From Eucalyptus grandis (taxonomy: Eukaryota; Streptophyta; Magnoliopsida; Myrtales; Myrtaceae): a stretch of 64,000 bases of DNA. Shown here in pieces: positions 21,896 to 33,999 of this stretch. The stretch spans positions 16,944,559 to 17,008,558 of the forward strand of contig NC_052614.1 in the NCBI RefSeq assembly GCF_016545825.1, read 5' to 3'. The notes beneath the pieces were generated by a model that saw only the letters and a list, made by a program, of their open reading frames with translations, ran no database searches and was not told the origin of the DNA. The position numbers and the translations under genes were made by a program. Numbering within the stretch: the stretch's first letter is position 1; every line of letters starts with the position of its first letter.

Positions 21896-24800
21896 GTTGC
21901 TGGAATATTAGAGGTATGGTTGATTCGACTAGACAAGCGGAGATTCGTAATTTTATTACTTCGAACCACTTGTGCTGTGTTGGTTTGGTGGAAATTAAGG
22001 TGCCACAGGATCGCTTTAACTCCATTTCCGAAGATCTATTGAGAGGTTGGTGTTGGACTGCAAACTATGACTTCTTCCCCAGGGGTAGAATTTGGGTCGG
22101 ATGGGACCCCATGAGAGTCAAGTTTGAAACCTTCTCTCTTTCCAAGCAGGCAATTCATGGGAACCTTGAGACCCTAGACTCTGGGGTGGCTTGCTGTGTT
22201 TCTTTTGTTTATGGAGATCACTCCTTTTCCCTGAGGAGACCGCTGTGGGAAGACATCATCATGAAAAGCACCCATCTCCGAGACACTCCTTGGCTTGTCT
22301 TGGGGGACTTCAATGCTATTAAGGATCCATCGGACCGGGTCGGTGGCTCCGAAGATTGGCTCCCTTGTTTCAATGAGTTTGGACAGTGCTTGGAGCAAGC
22401 TGAGCTAGAAGACTTGAGGTTCGTTGGGTTTAGATACACTTGGACTACGTCTTCAGGGCATACTAGGAAAGCAAGGAAGATTGACGGGGTTCTAGTGAAT
22501 GCAAAGTGGAGCTTGGATCTATCTTACTCTGAAGCCTCCTTCCTTCCTCCTGGAATCTCAGACCACTCGCCTATGGTGGTGAAGATTCTTAATCCGACTC
22601 ATACAAGGAAGCCCTTCAAGTTCTTCGACTTCTGGATGAAGCACCCGGAGTTCAAAGAAATTGTCTCACAAGTGTGGAATGAGCCGGGGAATGGTTTCCC
22701 TATGTACAAGCTTGTCTCTAAACTCAAGGCTCTCAAATGTCGGCTTAAGCAACTCAACAGAGATTCCTTCTCTAATATATCTGCTAGAACTCTTGATGCG
22801 CGGAAGATGATGGAGGCCACCCAAGCAGAATTACAACTAAATCCCTTTTCTACCGACCTTGCTGAAGTGGAGAAAAGCCAAAGATGTATCTTTGCGAGCT
22901 GCGCTCTCGGAAGAGTCCTTCTACAGCAAAAGTCCGGGGTTAGATGGCTCAAGGAGGGAGACCGAAATACCAAATTCTTCCATCAATATGTCAACAAAAG
23001 ACAGTTGAGGAACAGAGTCCTATCCGTCCTCGACTCTTCGGGGAACATACTGACGGAGCCACACCTGGTGCAACGAAGGTTTGTAGAGTTCTTTGAGGAC
23101 CTCTTGATGCCACAAGAGGAGATTATTAGACCTTCGTTAGAGGACTTGAGAGAGGTTATCCAACATCCACTTTCGATTGATCAGGCTGCTCTTCTTGCTC
23201 AACCCGATTCGAGAGATAGAGATCCGGAACACTATCTTCTCTTTGCCCAAGAAAAAGGCTCCCGGGCCGGATGGTTTCACGGCGGAGTTTTCAAAGAAAA
23301 CGGGACACGGTAGGTCCCTTAGTAACGACTGCGTGTGTTGGACTTCTTTAACTCCGGAAAACTCTTGAGGGAGGTTAACAATACCATCTTGGTAATGGTT
23401 CCGAAAGTGCTCAACGCCACTTCTGTGGAGGATTATAGACCTATCGCCTGTTGTAACACTATCTACAAGTGTATTACAAAGGTGCTAGCTAATCGGGTGG
23501 CCCTAGCTTTGAAGAACATGATAGGCCCTTTTCAGACTGCTTTTATAAAAGGTAGACGAATTAGGGACAATATATTACGGCCCAGAGCTATTCTCTAGCT
23601 TTCACCTTCAGCCTTATCTACCTAAATGTGCGATAAAGGTGGACTTCGGAAAGCATATGATACGGTGGATTGGAGCTTCCTTGAGAATGTGATGCTAGCC
23701 TTTGGCTTTCCTCACTCTGTCACTAGCCTAATTATGACGTGTGTTCGCACTCCTAAATTCTCAATTGCTTTGAATGGAGAGCTCCACGGGTTTTTTTGCG
23801 GCGGTCGAGGTCTTCGCCAAGGGGATCCCATCTCGCCTTACCTTTTCACTATGGTCATGGAAGTGCTCTCGGGGATCATTCTTAAGCAATCCTCGAGACC
23901 TGATTTCAAATTCTTTTGGAGGTGCGGGCGGTGGGTCTTTCACATCTATTCTTTGCGAGATGATGTCTTCCTTTTTGTGAGGCGCACCTTCCTTCGGTAA
24001 CTCTCCTTAAGGAAGCTCTAAACATATTTTCCTCCCAGGAGTGGCCTTCGTCCTAACTCGTGCAAGAGTGAAATTTTCTTGGCGGGTGGCAATCCTTCCC
24101 TAAGGAATAATATTCTATTGGAGTTGGGCTTTCGAGAAGGAAGCCTGCCAGTTCGGTACCTGGGGGTTCCCATTATCACTTCGAGAATCAATAAAGCAGA
24201 TTGTTGTACCCTGGTCAATCGCATCACTGCAAGGGTTCAGTCTTGGACTCACCGTTTCCTCTCTATTGCTGGTCGGCTTCAGCTTATCAGGTCAGTTCTT
24301 CATGCTATACAAGCCTCTTTGGGCTAGTGTCTTTGTCTTACCTTCAGGGTGATAGAACGAGATAGAGAAAATATTTAGACAATTCCTATGGAAAGGTCCG
24401 GACCTAGGCGGGGTGGTGCGAAGGTAGCTGGGATGACGTTTGCCTTCCAAAGGATGAAGGAGGGCTAGGTGTTAGGAGGCTCCAAGATTGCAATAAAGCC
24501 TACATGCTAAAGCATATTTGGATCTTGTTCTCCGACAAGGAAGCGCTATGGTGTAGATGGGTCCATTCCACGTTCTTAAAAACAAGAATTTTGGGTTGCT
24601 AGGAAGCCAACTTCGGCTCCCGGGCTGGAAGAGCTTGTTGACCCTAAGAAGGAATTTTAGGATGGCCTTCGTCGGAAAATTGGCGATGGCCAAACAACCT
24701 CTCGTGGTTTGACAACCGGCATCCTAGAGGGCCCTTGAACTGTTCTTTTCAGACTCTCTTATCTATAGCTCGGGGCTCTCTAGACAAGCTTGTGTTGCTG

Positions 24801-25503
24801 ACCTCTTCTCGAGATGCTGGCCAAGCTCTTAGATTGGTGCTTCAATCGTGGGGGCAACCTCTTCCGACCACGACGAATGACCCGGATCGTTGCTGTTGGC
24901 GAGGAAGCTCTTCGGGCCAATTCACTATGGCATCGGCGTGGAACTTCATCAGGAAGAAGAAGACGCGGGTCCACTGGTACTCCTTTGTATGGGACAACGC
25001 CATAGTGCCTCGATATCAGCTCAATCTTTGGCTCATGGCCAGACGTAGGCTTCCAACCCAGGATCTACTTTTGGCCTATGGTATTATTGGAAATGCTACC
25101 TGTGCATTTTGCAAGAATGTGCCTGACTCTCTTGACCACTTGTTTTTTGACTGCTGTGTCACGGCTAGTGTTGCCTTCTTTTGGGCGTCCGATGCAATTT
25201 ACCACCGGCGCAACGAGGTTGGGGGAGAATTTCAGATGGGCAACTACCTATTTGATGGGGAAAGATTTCTATAAGTGCATAGCCTGTTTTTCATTTGGCG
25301 CGCTGTGTCATATCATTTGGAAAAATAGGAATGCCATCATCTTTAGAGACCAGCCTCTCTCTATTCCGGCCATTAAAAACCACCTCTTTAAAGTGGTTCG
25401 CGACAAGGCTATCACCTTCAGGAACGTTGAAGACAATTTCAGAAACAGAAGGCTGCAGAGAAGTTGGAGTCTAGACCCGATTATTTTCAATGGGGACCCT
25501 TAG
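21886..25503 (+). pseudogene. LINE ORF2 (endonuclease-reverse transcriptase), frameshifted
   Basis: It starts with MYIGCWNIRG, overlapping the end of ORF1 by 10 bases. The APE-type endonuclease shows the N of CWNIRG, the E of VEIKV, GDFNA and SDHSP in order (about 21,895-22,580). The frame is open to 23,313, but the true reading shifts near 23,200 into [10 protein letters not shown] and again near 23,335 into EDYRPIACCN and FIKGRRIRDN. It shifts once more into RKAYDTVDW and GLRQGDPISPYLF (23,650-23,860). The expected FADD site reads as shifted RDDV near 23,960. The C-terminal zf-RVT part (about 24,900-25,190) has PRYQLNLWL and CAFCKN. At least four frame breaks make it non-functional. Confidence 0.9.
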
Positions 25504-25750
25504 GTCCTAGATCAGACGATGGCCTCCTCTTTGTTTTTTGTCTTTGCTTGATAGCTGGTCGAGCTAGTCGTGCTTAGTTTGGCCTTGTTGTTGTAGTTGT
25601 TGTGCCGCCTCTGCGGCTTTTTTGCATCTCGTCACCCTTCCACTTCTTTTGTTACTACATTTGGAGTGCAAGTTCTGGTGACGAGATCTTTTGTACATTT
25701 GGCTTTTCTTATTATTTATCTTACCTTTACCAAAAAAAAAAAAAAAAAAA

Positions 25751-26205
25751 CATGAAAGAAAGCACGTGACGACGGTTACTTTGTTTCTTCCATTTTAATG
25801 CTCTGTTTATTTTACTTCCTCTCTACAGCTATGCTCTCGACATTCCACCAAAAACATTAAGCTCCGGCCCTCACCCCTAAACGCAACAGCAACCGTCTTC
25901 CTTCTAGTGAACACGACAACTTCCGTCATGCTATTGACCGTCGGCCTATGCTCATAAGGAGCACCGGACGCCAACAAGGGCTTCATCATATTTCCGGACA
26001 TTGAACACGATGACCATTGTTAGACACATGCGATAAGTTTACATACATCTTCACGTGAAAAAGTACATACATGGATAAAAACGAACAGACAAAGATACAA
26101 GATTGTGCACGTGTGCAGTCTCTTGCCGCCCAATTGAATATTCCTAAAAACAGATAATAGAAAAACGAACAGACAGAGGATCTAGGAAGATTGGATCACT
26201 TGAAT
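25751..26205. other. 3' flank of LRAT-C
   Basis: Begins with the right-hand LINE target duplication, then is colinear with 1-435 and 60,600-61,061. No gene seen. Confidence 0.65.
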
Positions 26206-29200
26206 TCAGTTTCTCTGTAGCAATCTCATGGTCCACTCTTTGGCTTGCATAATTATCCGCTCACAAGCTTTGATAAATGCCGTCTGTTCGCTTTTACGAA
26301 TGCCGGTGCAGCAAAATGTGGCGAAATGCTCGCAGTTGTTATTTATGAGGTTGTAGTTGCCAAAAGTGTTGTTAGCGTGAAGCTCGCTAGCCTTATCAAT
26401 GACTTCAAGAGGCAAGTTGGTACAGACTAACATGGTGCAAGTTCCCCACCTTGCAAGCTTGAACCCTAATAGTGGCCACTCATATTCATAACAGTGAAGG
26501 GATCGGAGTTTATTGCCATCCTGCTGGAAGCAATTGATACAAGTTTTGACAACCCCACGATTGATGCTCTTCTGGTAATCACATTTTGGGCAAGGTGACG
26601 AAATTTCTTGCTTTTGGCGAGTCCTGAATAATGATGGGGCTATGGTTTTTTTGCTCTGTGTTCTGGTGAAATGAATCACATAGCTCTTGCCGACATAGAT
26701 TCCTATCGTACATAAAGAATCAAATGTTAATCCTGAATGAACAAAGATGAACTTTTTCTTAGGGATGATTCTACGCGAATTTTGAAACTTACTAGAAATA
26801 ATCACAAATTTCTGTTTTTGACTTGGCATGTGGGCCAATTTGGCCCAAAAGGATTATAAATCTAAATAATTTTTAGTGGTGCATGTAATTGACGGTTTAG
26901 TATATTTCCTCATGAAGTATGCTTAATAACTGCTTTGAGGGTATTTGCTAACAGGATCTAATTAAAAAATGAAATTATATTCATACTCAATTCCTCAAAT
27001 GCGAAATTTAAGATATTGCATATTTCGATACACAAGCCTTTTCTTGTAGTATATATGATCAATATTCGGAAAATTGAACTTCATTTTCCTTAACATACAT
27101 GTTTAACATATTTTAAAGCCCTTCGTTGAATTGACTTATATTATGACGGATGCTATTTATAATGAAACAAATGGACTTAAAATTTTCTAAGTACTAGCAA
27201 TTCCCCAACCACCCAACATCGGCCCTTCAAAGCCAACCCACCACCTTGTATATACCCCCATCAGAAAACTCATCCATCACCCCAACCTCTTCACAGACAA
27301 ATTCGTTCACCCATCACTCATGGAAGGAATCGAACACAACACCTCAGCTGTCGATGGCAAAGGGCCGGGCGGTCCCCCGAGATACATGTGCTCTCCTTGC
27401 CGGGGCAAGATGGATTAACGGCAGGACAAGGTCCTGTAAAATGGGTCACGATCTATTTGCTTAAATGGTTTTTGGTCACTAACAAATTGAGCCTTTGGGT
27501 GAGCATTGCATTTTGGGGTTCAAAAAAGAGTGAAACTGGGCTATTCCTGCATTTGGGCTTTTCTAGTTGGCTTTTGTGAAATGGATATTTGGGTTGGATT
27601 TGGAGTTCCTTATGTAGAAATGGGCTTGTAACGGGACCAAGTTCACCCATCGTTTCCCCTATAAAGCTTTTCTAAGTGCAACGAGAGTGCGTTAAGAAAT
27701 GGAGCAAAATGGATGTAAGAAGAAATCAACAAGAAGGGATGTATGTATATGTAGTGAATAAAAATTTTGAACAGGCATTGGGTTTATGGGATTTAGTAAT
27801 GAGCAGTCATAAATTATCCATTTGAAACTTAATAGGTGCAAAAATTTAATCATGATTAACTTAAGCACTAGATAACCAAGTGTGTTTGGGTGAGTCTCAC
27901 ACGTTAGATACAATTGATAAATGGATGCGAATAGAGGGACTGTTGAGAACTTGCTACTCGATCTTATGACTGACTTTTCAGTATTATGTCACTTGCAAGA
28001 CAAACTCATTTGTCTCACAAGTTTAAGATGTCACAGAACAGATTCAAATAAAATCAGTGATTATGAGTTTCATAATTGAATTATATATTTTTCCTTTTTA
28101 GGTGCACCGGGAGTATAGCATTTCCATCCCCCTAAACCAATCAAGAAGTATCAAGTTCATCGATGTGGTCGAAAGAAAAGGTTTGATATCATAATACGGG
28201 ACTTTCGAAACCCAGTCTAAATGGATGTAGATGTCCTATTCAAGAGTACATTGGTGTTCCTCTATGGGAAAAGGTTTTGTTGCCAAACGAGTCACCCATT
28301 CTGCAAGGTTGGCAAAATGGGTTTGTGTCGCCGGACCGCTAAGGACCATTAGATCACCTTCAGGACGTGCGGAAACAATGATAAAACTTATGTTTTTCAA
28401 CGAAATCAAGGCTTGATATAAGGCTAGTTGTTCCCATGTGCGTTCACTAGTTCTCCATAGAACTGTGATCAGTATATCTTATATCTTCAAAGCACTTTTC
28501 AATTTCGCATCCCACGAAACTCTTCAAAAAGTAATTAAGAGAAGTAGTTGTTGCTTCACAAGATATGAATCCTAAATTAAAAGATGAGAAACAGGAGGTT
28601 GCGAAATGAACTTTTAGTAATATGGTGGTTTTAGCAAAAGAAAATAAAACGGAGATAGATAATTAATTACCTAAAGAGCAAGTCTTAGCCACTTCTCTCA
28701 CTCACCACCCTTTTGCTCTTCTTGTTTTCGCTATTCAATAATAAGAGAAATTTAATGGACGCAAACTTAATTTTATATCTCCTACTTTATATGTTAGGAT
28801 TCATTATTCATCCATGCTATAAAAAACCATTATAATATGGACAACGAAATGATCTCCAATCTTTTTCAATAAGAATGATGAAAAATTTTCCTTTTTATTC
28901 TCATTCCATAAAGAGAGACGGAGAGAGAGAGGGGGGGGGACGGAGGGATTTCTACACCTCTTTTTTTCCCGGTTCCACCTTTTACTTTAATCTCCAAAGA
29001 CATGGCCAAACCTCACGTTATGCCACGATTTATACCTTATCTTGCACTCATTTTTATTTTGGTGATTGAAAAACATCATGATTGGTTGCACGAACAATTA
29101 AACCGTTTCAAGTATTTTAATCGTGACTCGTGGCCGAGCATGTATAAAAAGTAGATCGTGCCGCGGTTTCATTTTAACCTCCGATTACAGTTGGACGTTG

Positions 29201-29510
29201 GGGAGGCGTCAGCGTTTCTAGGATTTCACTGTTTTGCAAGGTACACCGCGAAGGAACCACGACACAACCCAGGATAAGGCAGCTTGCATGTGAAGCCAAA
29301 GTGGGCCCTGAAAATCTATCTCTCTCATTCTCTCTCCCACTAAGAATCTAGGGTTTCCACTTTCGAGTATTTTTAAAAGAAGAAGGGAGAAGCGAAGCAA
29401 AGTGGTCCCTGAAAATCACTCTTTCTTTTTGTTCCCCGTCCCCCACCCGCCCAAACCAAGAATCTAGGGTTTCCAGAGTGTAGTTAAAGATGGAAAGAAC
29501 GAAGGGAAGT

Positions 29511-29556
<46 letters not shown>

Positions 29557-29976
29557 AATATAGGGTTTCCAGAGTATTTTTAGAGGAGGAAGAAACGAAA
29601 GGAGAGCGAAAACGTGGGAAGTACTAAATTTAATAGTAATGGAGCATTCAAAATTAACCTGGGGCTCGACCTAAACTCTTGAAGATTAAAAGTGGGAAAA
29701 TGTTAACACCAAGCCGGATTTGAAAGGCAAAAGCTGATTACCAAAATAATTAGCAACCTAATGGAGGGAGGTTTGAATCCCACATATTTTTTTTTTTTTT
29801 GAAACGAAGAAAAATAACGCAACAGCAAGTAACGAGAACTCACCATGATGGCTATATAAGCCATATAACCCATATCTATAGATATGATCTCCAGGTTTCA
29901 GATCCTCCAGCCTCACCTCCTTCCACAACAACTGCATCAACATCATCGCTACCTTCTTGATGATCTCCGTCACCAT
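26206..29976 (-). CDS. LRAT-C: plant LRAT/NC-domain protein, intact
   Basis: Two exons on the minus strand: 29,844-29,976 (ATG at 29,976) and 26,206-26,702 (stop TGA at 26,208-26,206). The 3.1-kb phase-1 intron has donor G|GTGAG and acceptor ATAG|GAATC. Together they give 630 nt, 209 aa. The family is the plant NC/LRAT-domain group (papain-like fold). Expected catalytic residues are present: His43 in YSHHGIYVG, His55 in VIHF and Cys168 in NNNCEHF. Plant-type Cys pairs at 82/85 and 99/102 look like a small zinc-binding insertion. The first ~22 residues are hydrophobic with Lys on one face, possibly a membrane-binding helix. LRAT-fold enzymes move acyl groups through a cysteine thioester. The substrate here is unknown. 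This is the only copy in the window with both exons open and all motifs intact. Confidence 0.85.
26703..29843 (-). other. Intron of LRAT-C
   Basis: A 3.1-kb intron, colinear with the decayed intron of LRAT-A and the sequence upstream of LRAT-E exon 2. It holds GA and TC runs (about 28,915-28,940; 29,513-29,554) and three 'AGAATCTAGGGTTTCC'-like motifs near 29,343, 29,458 and 29,553. No other gene seen. Confidence 0.7.
29513..29554. repeat. (TC)n microsatellite
   Basis: About 20 TC dinucleotides inside the LRAT-C intron, directly followed by 'agaatatagggtttcc'. Confidence 0.95.
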
Positions 29977-32099
29977 CTTTGTCCTTCACTTCACACTCTT
30001 GGTCTACTGCAGTGAAGAGATGACCCACTGACCATATTAGGGTTATGGTCTCGTACTAGTACTGTAGTGAAGAGAAGTAGAGGAAAACTTGCAGGTTGAA
30101 GAAGCTGAAATGATCAGTTACCTGACCTTGCAACGTCAGAAAATCTCGGACTGGTTGCACTGCTGAAAGGTCGATGGCAAGACGATGAAAATGAAGGAGA
30201 AGAATGATTTTAGGTGAGGAGTGTCTTGAGTCAAGGGTCACTTAAATTGGGGAGAGAAAGGAGGGGAACACCTGCATGCACAGATCCCTAGGTGGAGGCC
30301 AAAGATTATTACTGGACACCGTCACTCTCAACTGTTCATACAGTCTAATCGAGGCTGAAGCTTGGTAAGAGCCATCGGAGTGGACCTACTGTCGTGATGT
30401 CTCTAATTATTTATTCCTTGTTTGTTTCTTTACAGTTGCCAAGATCGTATCTTAGGAATTTGATGAGGACAACTTGGAGGAAAGCCTGACATTTTTGTCC
30501 TTTGTAAATATAGTGCGTGAGATCAAAAAATTTGAAGCGGCATTGTCTTCATTTGATCTTTTGGGAAGTATCTCCTTCATATCAAAGCATGCAATAAGAA
30601 TACTTCATTGAGCATCTCCTTCATGTCACTGAAACCTGCATTTCTAATTGGAATCCAGGTTGTGGTTGCGACTATGGCTTTTGGAGTGACGGGATCAACT
30701 AGTAATTCTAATAAGTTAGGAATCAATTAAATTCCTACATTGACGCAGCAGAGATGGAATGAATATTGGTAATCAATCCAAAATACACACACTCAAAGCA
30801 CAATCAATCTCTCACACCCCAAAATTCCAAAGCAAACTCTCATTTCGGTAACTAACTAAAATCAAGAGTTGTCGTACATGAACATTCAAAGCAGTTTTAA
30901 TAGCTACAAAACCCTAGAGATAGTATATTCAAACTAGGAAATAGATAACTATAAAACACAAATAAGACAATCCTAACCTAAACTAACAAATTGTAAATCA
31001 AAACAAACTAATATCGTTGAAAACCTAATGATACCAAAGACAAGAATGTCCAATATCATAAACCTCCACTTGGAAAAAGCCGATCCGATGGAATTGTATG
31101 CGCTCCCGCTCGACTGCTAATACATATTCGATCTCAAATATTTAAATGTTAAAAATTTATTGTGTTTTGCCATGCTACCAATTTCGAATTTCTATGATGA
31201 TCCATGTACTTCTTTCCCTGTAACATCTCAAAAATTAAATCTTGCGCATGATTCCTCGAAGTTACATGCTATCACTAAAAAATAACATTTTCACAATGAG
31301 TTTTTTTTTCCCCCTTGGGCAACCACTTTAACGACATCCATCGTTGTTCGCGAGATGTTTCTTTTCCAGACAGATGGTGATCCATAATCAGGAAAAGCGA
31401 TGCTTAAGATGGGCTCTTGATGGTGATATCAACCTTCTTTATACGACTCACCACGTTGTTCGTTCATTGGTGGACCCATCTTGCACCGCTTCATTTTCTC
31501 TTTGTTTCCCCCACAAACATCATAATGAATACGGCGCACGCGCGATCCTCGGGGCATCAGCTATTTGCCCTGCTTAAAGTATAATGTCACCCAACAAAAT
31601 GAACTCCAACCCATTTTCGAAAAGAACAACACGAATTTTCATTTTATTCTCGTTCTGTCAAGGGAAAGGACATTTCCATACCTCTTTCTTTACCAGTTCC
31701 GCGTTCCACTTTATCGCCTTCATTGTAGCTGTTACCCATCGCGACTATCCGGGCGCTCATTTTTCGTGAATTGAAAAGCACCACGGTTAGTTTAGCGAGA
31801 GAATGCTTCTGATCAGACCATTTCATACATGTTGGGTTTCGACTGTCCTTGAACTGTTGAGCATATAAAAACGAAGTTGATTGTGTTGGGGTTTGATATG
31901 AGATGGACCTGCGGATAATGTGGATTTGGCATGTTAAACTTGCATGTGAAGCCAAGGATCTAGGGTTGGCATGGTATCGTTAGACTATTCATGGTTTTTT
32001 TCTCTGGTGGTGGGATGGCATGTTTGATTGATATCAGGTTTGTAAATTTTTGTGGGATCGTAACGTAGAAATATACAATGGCGGAGGAAAGTAGGAATT
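29977..32099. other. Upstream region of LRAT-C and spacer
   Basis: This holds the expected promoter of LRAT-C (minus strand, just right of 29,976). A stretch at 30,430-30,660 resembles the relic at 13,190. From 30,865 to 31,560 it matches 3,991-4,760 in unit 1, and 31,795-31,850 resembles 4,770-4,815. I cannot choose a TATA box. No separate gene is supported. Confidence 0.5.
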
Positions 32100-32416
32100 T
32101 GGAGTAACCAAAGGACTAATGGGGAAGCCATGCAGCAGACTACTCTTTTAGGCTAAAGGCATTATCTCCACCATACCAATTAAAGAAATATCTACCATGG
32201 GATCTTAGAAGGAAAACTACGGGTTGCGTGTGTGGATATGAAACTAAAAACTTGAAAAAGCAGGCGCTTAACAGTTAAACGCGCAAGGACAATGACATGA
32301 TCACTCACAGAATCTGTACATTCTGAAGACACTGGCTCATCATCTTCCGTGCTTAATTGATTCATCTTCAAATTAAGTTTCATGTTGCTTAAAGTCGATA
32401 GGTTGCTGCCACTTAA

Positions 32417-32816
32417 TGTTGGGAATAACGGATCCCCGAAAACCGGATTCGACACTAAATCGAACCCCTAAATCAATGCGAAAGACGAAGCCCGGGAAAA
32501 CACGTATCACCGATCGTAAAGCACACCACGGATTCGAGCGTACCTTATTAGCCACAGATTAGACACCGATGCCGATAAGAGGAAGAGAATTTGGCCATGT
32601 TCAATCCTGTTCGATCCGACAACGCCTTGAAGGGGAGAAAACAGTGGCCTTATGCTTATTGTTCTTTTTGGAGGGAGAGAGAGCGTTGGAGAGGACGTAC
32701 GTTCGTTGTTCCAACGGGTGTCATCTCTCTCTCTCTCTCCCTTTTATACCTTCCCTCGTCCACGGGCCCTATTCCCGTGGGCCGGGCCTTAAGCCCATTA
32801 CCAATTAAAAACATCA
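32417..32816 (-). repeat. 3' LTR of the copia element
   Basis: 400 bp, TG...CA, the left-hand repeat and therefore the 3' LTR of a minus-strand element. It lacks ~28 bp present in the other LTR between 'gccgggcctt' and 'aagccca'. A purine-rich tract (gagtgggaga, read on the minus strand) directly abuts it at about 32,817-32,826. Confidence 0.93.
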
Positions 32817-33041
32817 TCTCCCACTCGCACATGATGGGCTGAACAGGATTCTCTTTACTTCTCTTCAACATTCATACCGGTGAATAATCCGTGCGACCAG
32901 CATACTTTGAGAGCTCATTGCTATACATCTGTTAGGAATATATAACAGCTCATAATGGACGTCACACTCCAAGTAGATTTAGTATGCAGTACCCTAGATC
33001 GATCGATCACATTTATATCTCTCTTAATCTCTTTTAAACAA

Positions 33042-33043
<2 letters not shown>

Positions 33044-33085
<42 letters not shown>
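33044..33085. repeat. (TA)n microsatellite in the copia 3' region
   Basis: About 20 TA dinucleotides between the RNase H region and the 3' LTR. Confidence 0.95.
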
Positions 33086-33088
<3 letters not shown>

Positions 33089-33999
33089 ATTCACAATTAT
33101 GATTATCCCAAAGACAGTCATAATTGGTTAACCGTGAATACAAAACTACAATGTGATTCTCCAAAATCGATCTTCCTCTTTCCTTCAAACTCTCAATTTC
33201 AGTTCAGCTTGCTTTTCTAGAAATGTCCCATTAGATCGAATCAACTCATGACCATTAGCAACACCCTAAGATAGCAAATACTAAATAGAAATCTTGAGAA
33301 TAAGTAAGAGTCATGAGGGGACAAAAAAATTGAGGAACTCTTTTCCTCAAGAGTCTTACACGTCATAAAAGTTGGGATCAAACTTTTTGCCACTCTTATT
33401 GGTCGTCTCATGCATACGTAGTATGAAATACGTATTACGGTATTAACTTCTTTCCCATGGAGCGTATGTCTACACTTTCAATACCGTACGGATGATAGTT
33501 CAGATATACCCAATGTCTAGCTTGAGTTCACGTATCTACTCAATCATAAAATTCATCGAACTCACATCCGGCATCATAGACAAAGATAAAGTAAAATATG
33601 TGGGTTATTTTATTTTCGGACATAATTAGTATTATGTCCTCATCTTAATACTTAGTTAAGGCGACATACGTATTTTAAGCTTGAGCTCTCGATTATCACC
33701 TAGATAATAAGATTAAAAATAGTCTCATCTCTATCTATCACACAGTAAATAGAGGCGATTACCCGTGTGAGTGGGCTAATCTTATATCTGCCCGACATAC
33801 TTTCTCAACTTAAAGTAATGCACTGAGCATTAAAATGCATAAAGATCAAACAAAGATTCATAGGCATTAATGATGAAAACACAAATTCATCAAATGTGAA
33901 CTCTTAGGGAAATTACAATACTCGACATCACCCTCTACGCAATCCTAGAGATTTCATATGGCCACAAAACACATCTCTAGGTATTGGTTTTGTCATAGG

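Larger units (their letters stand above)
20809..25750 (+). mobile_element. LINE (L1-type non-LTR retrotransposon), 5'-truncated
   Basis: A 4.9-kb insertion ending in 'ctttacc' plus poly(A), flanked by the 14-bp direct repeat catgaaagaaagca (20,795-20,808 and 25,751-25,764). The empty site is seen in unit 2 at 59,239-59,252. The 5' end is cut inside ORF1. Contents are an ORF1 with a DUF4283-type region and a CCHC knuckle, then ORF2 with endonuclease, reverse transcriptase and a zf-RVT C-terminal region. Several frameshifts and stops in ORF2 make it inactive. Confidence 0.93.

Noticed and set aside
33044..33085. (TA)n tract as a replication origin
   Set aside because: A simple microsatellite inside the copia 3' region with no supporting features.
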